In this document: in pieces, positions 15,201 to 16,588 of the stretch
Position numbering within the stretch: the first letter of the stretch is position 1
Layout of the letters: the number at the start of each line of letters is the position of its first letter
Assembly: GCA_002385265.1 (NCBI GenBank)
Contig: DGDD01000224.1
Coordinates: 1-16,588, forward strand
DNA length: 16,588 bases
Reading direction: 5' to 3'
Source: Chitinophagaceae bacterium UBA3961
GTDB lineage: Bacteria > Bacteroidota > Bacteroidia > Chitinophagales > Chitinophagaceae
The notes under the pieces: generated by a model
What the model was told of the DNA's origin: nothing
Seen by the model: the letters and a program-made list of their open reading frames with translations, nothing else
Databases searched by the model: none
Position numbers and translations under genes: made by a program

Positions 15201-15600
15201 GATACGTACAGCGAATTTTTTCGAATCAGTTGTGTATGTAAACGATGGGAAAGGAAATTTTAAAGCACAAGCATTGCCTTGGATGGCTCAATTGTCGCCC
15301 ATACGGAATATATTGGCAGAAGATTTTGATAAAGACGGGAAACTTGATTTGTTGCTGACGGGCAATTTCTATCATGCCAATATTCAGATGGGGAGGTACG
15401 ACGCCAACTATGGAACCGTGTTATTGAATAAGAACAACAATCAATGGCTTCCCTTTATGTTAAAAGGCAGGGCCTTGAGTGGTGAAGTGCGTCAGTTAAC
15501 TCCAATAAAAGTGGCACAACTGAATTCGTTTTTAGTAGCAAAGAATAACGACAGCGTTCGGTTGATTCAATTGCAACCTACCATTTCAATTAAAAAATAG
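12250..15600 (+). CDS. FG-GAP/VCBS-repeat lipoprotein with central UnbV/ASPIC domain (paralog 2)
   Basis: This 1,116-residue protein is colinear with the preceding gene product from end to end, so the pair arose by tandem duplication. It has a lipoprotein signal with Cys26 (MVAC). About 13 calcium loops run from about residue 76 (DFNNDGSID) to about 1025 (DFDKDGKLD). The UnbV/ASPIC domain is again at about 521-592 (AIGARVLVY, FPVKGFQSS, IAVGPEKIDSAFLIWPNN). The most conserved stretch shared with paralog 1 is DYLYINQKNGTFK, identical in both, and FSNG-x-x-Y-x-DLDNDGDLD. Many loops and surface segments differ, so the two may bind different ligands or form a heterodimer (inference). The start lies 5 bp after the previous stop, which implies co-transcription and perhaps translational coupling. 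The 3' end overlaps the convergent gene by 11 bp. Confidence 0.9.
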   Translation: MNQLLVYKTFRLFLGLLMSAFLMVACTSKSDVPALFEVVKENESGINFTNKLTPTASFNMFKYMYFYNGAGVGAGDFNNDGSIDLFFSGNQVQNKLYLNRGNLKFEDVSEKAAIPNDGGWSTGVSVVDINHDGMLDIYICRVGNFETLKNKNQFLICQSISKEGIPLYKDMATEMGLAFSGFSTQAAFFDYDLDGDLDMYLMNHSLRFNGTFSERKTYENTYDSLAGDRFYKNEGGRFTEITRTVGINSSIIGYGLGIATSDINNDGYPDLYIGNDFHENDYLYINQKNGTFKEVLRDQILHTSQFSMGVDVADANNDGAPEIISMDMLPSDSYILRRSLGEDSYNLFNYKIGFGYNHQYTRNNLQWNQGNGQFSEVGLYSGVYATDWSWAPLWMDFDNDGWKDLFISNGIPKRLNDIDYVSFVSNEELQAKIRENTLEDKDMALLKKFPEIKLPNRFFLNKKNLQFEDLTGRIKGDQPTFSNGSVYADLDNDGDLDIVVNNVDDPVLIYKNTTNDKKEHPSITLSLKGDSLNLKAIGARVLVYQKELLKSFEKFPVKGFQSSMEVPMTIAVGPEKIDSAFLIWPNNTYQKLDLTKGEMINLSFAKDLPVFDYAGHFNVQLPLEVTDITARAGLAIKHEENLFNEFDREPLIPQMISREGPALAVKDINGDGLEDFFIGASKTYQPGVYLQTIDGKFKRLPQPALEADTMFEEAMAVWADINKDGTQDLILGDAGNEFYGNDVHQSPRAFANDGKGMLTEIANAFNNVYTTPGALVLNDFDGDGAIDIFIGGRTVPFDYGDRPLSYLLKNDGTGHFTDVTTKWNAELQDVGMVTDAEWVDLDKDGKTDLLLSLEWGNVLWFKKTNNGFERKLVGEEKGWWYKVKSADIDNDGDLDIVAGNLGLNSRLKATKKEPVRMYFQDFDGNGKKEQILTYYLGGEEVPFANKEELQKQLPLIKKKFLYAEDFAKAKLDEMFEPAKLNSALIRTANFFESVVYVNDGKGNFKAQALPWMAQLSPIRNILAEDFDKDGKLDLLLTGNFYHANIQMGRYDANYGTVLLNKNNNQWLPFMLKGRALSGEVRQLTPIKVAQLNSFLVAKNNDSVRLIQLQPTISIKK

Positions 15601-16501
15601 GGTAGTATATTCTTGTTATCCATTTACTGGTATCCGATTCAGCAGATCTGTCTGTTACCAGCATTTCGAAGGGAATAGCTGGAGGCGTTTTTTTGTAATC
15701 CCGAATATAAACTTCCGCTTGTTTAAGCGCTTGTTTTGTTGTGTACGGTCCACCTTTTACTTCCCCTTCTAGAATGTTTCCAAGAATCAATCGCTTGAGA
15801 AATATTGTTTTTGTATCTGGGAGTATTTTGTTTGTTGGAATTCCAATCATTGTTTCAATTGTATTGTTGCCCATATCAGAAAAATGCAACATTGGATAAT
15901 TGGTTTCTTTAGCTCCATTTTTGGCAATATAGGATCGAATTGTATTTATGTTTTTGTAAATAGTTGCAACATCGGGATATCCAATAGTTTCAAATTTTGT
16001 AGCCATTAAAACGGTGTCTTTCACTTTTGCCTCTCTGATTTCGTAACCATAAATATTCGATTTTTTCTCAACAAACTGTTTGAGAGAATCAAGAACCTGA
16101 TTCATCGTATTCAGCAGCTTGGTGGCCTTTTTATATTCAGTATATCTAACCCAGGGATTGTAGCCGATGTTCCAAGAGCATTCCCAGCCAATTGAAACAG
16201 AATCTGCATCAATAGAAACCACCTGCATTTGACTTCCAATCATTGGTTTGCTTGGATCTGTTTTGATCATTACTTCTTGACTATTGTATGAGGGCGTGCC
16301 AAATGCAAACTGGAATTCGCCGGAGCTTGATGGGAACCAATTCTTCCAATTCTGTTCTGATGATATCATTCGAAATACTGCAAATTGATTTGCATTAGCG
16401 GGTACTTCGGTAGAAACCTTAAGGGTGGTAGGAATAAATATATAGGTGCATGCAATGGCAATGAGTAGGATTCCAAGAGTTGCCAAGAAGATCTTTTTCA
16501 T
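15590..16501 (-). CDS. Membrane-anchored SRPBCC-fold protein with C-terminal effector-binding (GyrI-like) domain
   Basis: This 303-residue protein is read from the ATG at 16501 (MKKIFLATLG), which begins a membrane segment. An in-frame ATG at 16540 would add 13 residues before it and is less likely. Residues about 4-24 form one hydrophobic helix; a Cys lies near its end (AIAC), but hydrophobic residues continue after it, so a membrane anchor is favoured over a lipoprotein. Residues about 27-150 resemble the SRPBCC/polyketide-cyclase fold (TLKVSTEVPANANQ, EQNWKNWFP, SIGWECSWNIGYNPWVRYTEY). The rest resembles the AraC/GyrI effector-binding domain (VLMATKFETIGYPDVATIYKN, AIPFEMLVTD). This combination is known as a conserved hypothetical protein in Bacteroidota; the ligand is unknown. 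It is convergent with the FG-GAP gene and is probably not part of the sugar operon. Confidence 0.8.
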   Translation of the reverse strand: MKKIFLATLGILLIAIACTYIFIPTTLKVSTEVPANANQFAVFRMISSEQNWKNWFPSSSGEFQFAFGTPSYNSQEVMIKTDPSKPMIGSQMQVVSIDADSVSIGWECSWNIGYNPWVRYTEYKKATKLLNTMNQVLDSLKQFVEKKSNIYGYEIREAKVKDTVLMATKFETIGYPDVATIYKNINTIRSYIAKNGAKETNYPMLHFSDMGNNTIETMIGIPTNKILPDTKTIFLKRLILGNILEGEVKGGPYTTKQALKQAEVYIRDYKKTPPAIPFEMLVTDRSAESDTSKWITRIYYPIF

Positions 16502-16588
16502 ATTCAAATCAATTAACGTAAAGGTACATAACAATGACAAAGGATGCTTGCTTCCGGCCTGTCATTTTACGGAGGCTTGATGAGTTAA

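Noticed and set aside
8909..15600. Repeated Asp-rich loops seen as cadherin, RTX or dockerin calcium repeats
   Set aside because: Spacing and context (GDxNNDGxxDLF followed by LYxNxGxxKFxD) match FG-GAP/VCBS blades. There is no GGxGxDxUx nonapeptide run and no paired dockerin motif.
16505..16534. TTG-N19-TTGATTTG on the minus strand as a promoter for the SRPBCC gene
   Set aside because: The -7-like element differs from TAnnTTTG and ends only 3 bp before the ATG, so transcription would start at or inside the start codon. It was too weak to list.
1..16588. Antisense open frames within the amylase, susC, susD and FG-GAP genes
   Set aside because: They are shadows of well-supported genes, with no family resemblance or start context of their own.

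Overview
The window comes from a member of the Bacteroidota, most likely a Chitinophagales/Sphingobacteriales-type lineage; the phylum is firm, the order is a guess. The signs are a SusC/SusD pair, a type IX secretion (T9SS) C-terminal sorting domain on a glycoside hydrolase, a Nudix-plus-winged-helix regulator, AT-rich spacers without Shine-Dalgarno sequences, and large FG-GAP/UnbV lipoproteins next to susD. The locus reads as a small glycan (probably alpha-glucan) utilisation locus.

Layout. (1) 1-2034, +: the 3' part of a secreted GH13 alpha-amylase-family enzyme; its N-terminus lies outside the window. (2) 2062-2751, +: a Nudix-fold regulator with a degenerate Nudix box, 27 bp downstream. 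(3) A hairpin at 2765-2789 separates it from a convergent LacI-family repressor (2818-3816, -). (4) 3817-4308: a 492-bp non-coding control region between lacI and susC. It holds three TTTGC repeats spaced exactly 12 bp apart, two related TGTAT-N3-ATACA palindromes and two further dyads. (5) 4309-7284, +: susC, complete in one frame except for a single in-frame amber codon at 5353-5355. (6) 7307-8809, +: susD, followed by a terminator-like hairpin at 8836-8867. (7) 8909-12244 and 12250-15600, +: two full-length paralogous lipoproteins of about 1,110 residues, each with FG-GAP/VCBS calcium-loop repeats on both sides of a central UnbV/ASPIC domain. (8) 15590-16501, -: a membrane-anchored SRPBCC plus effector-binding-domain protein, convergent with and overlapping the second FG-GAP gene by 11 bp. 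No RNA genes, IS elements, CRISPR arrays or phage genes were seen.

How it could work (inference): the GH13 enzyme, exported by T9SS, cuts an alpha-glucan outside the cell. SusD and possibly the FG-GAP lipoproteins hold the products at the surface, and the SusC TonB-dependent channel imports them. LacI and/or the Nudix regulator sense sugar or a metabolite and act on the dyad-rich susC control region. SusE/SusF-type binding proteins are absent; the paired FG-GAP lipoproteins occupy that position.

Two points deserve most attention. First, the amber codon in an otherwise perfect, high-expression-codon susC is a recent null mutation, a base error, or a read-through case. Second, the tandem FG-GAP-UnbV-FG-GAP lipoproteins sit behind their own attenuator-like hairpin and have no established function.
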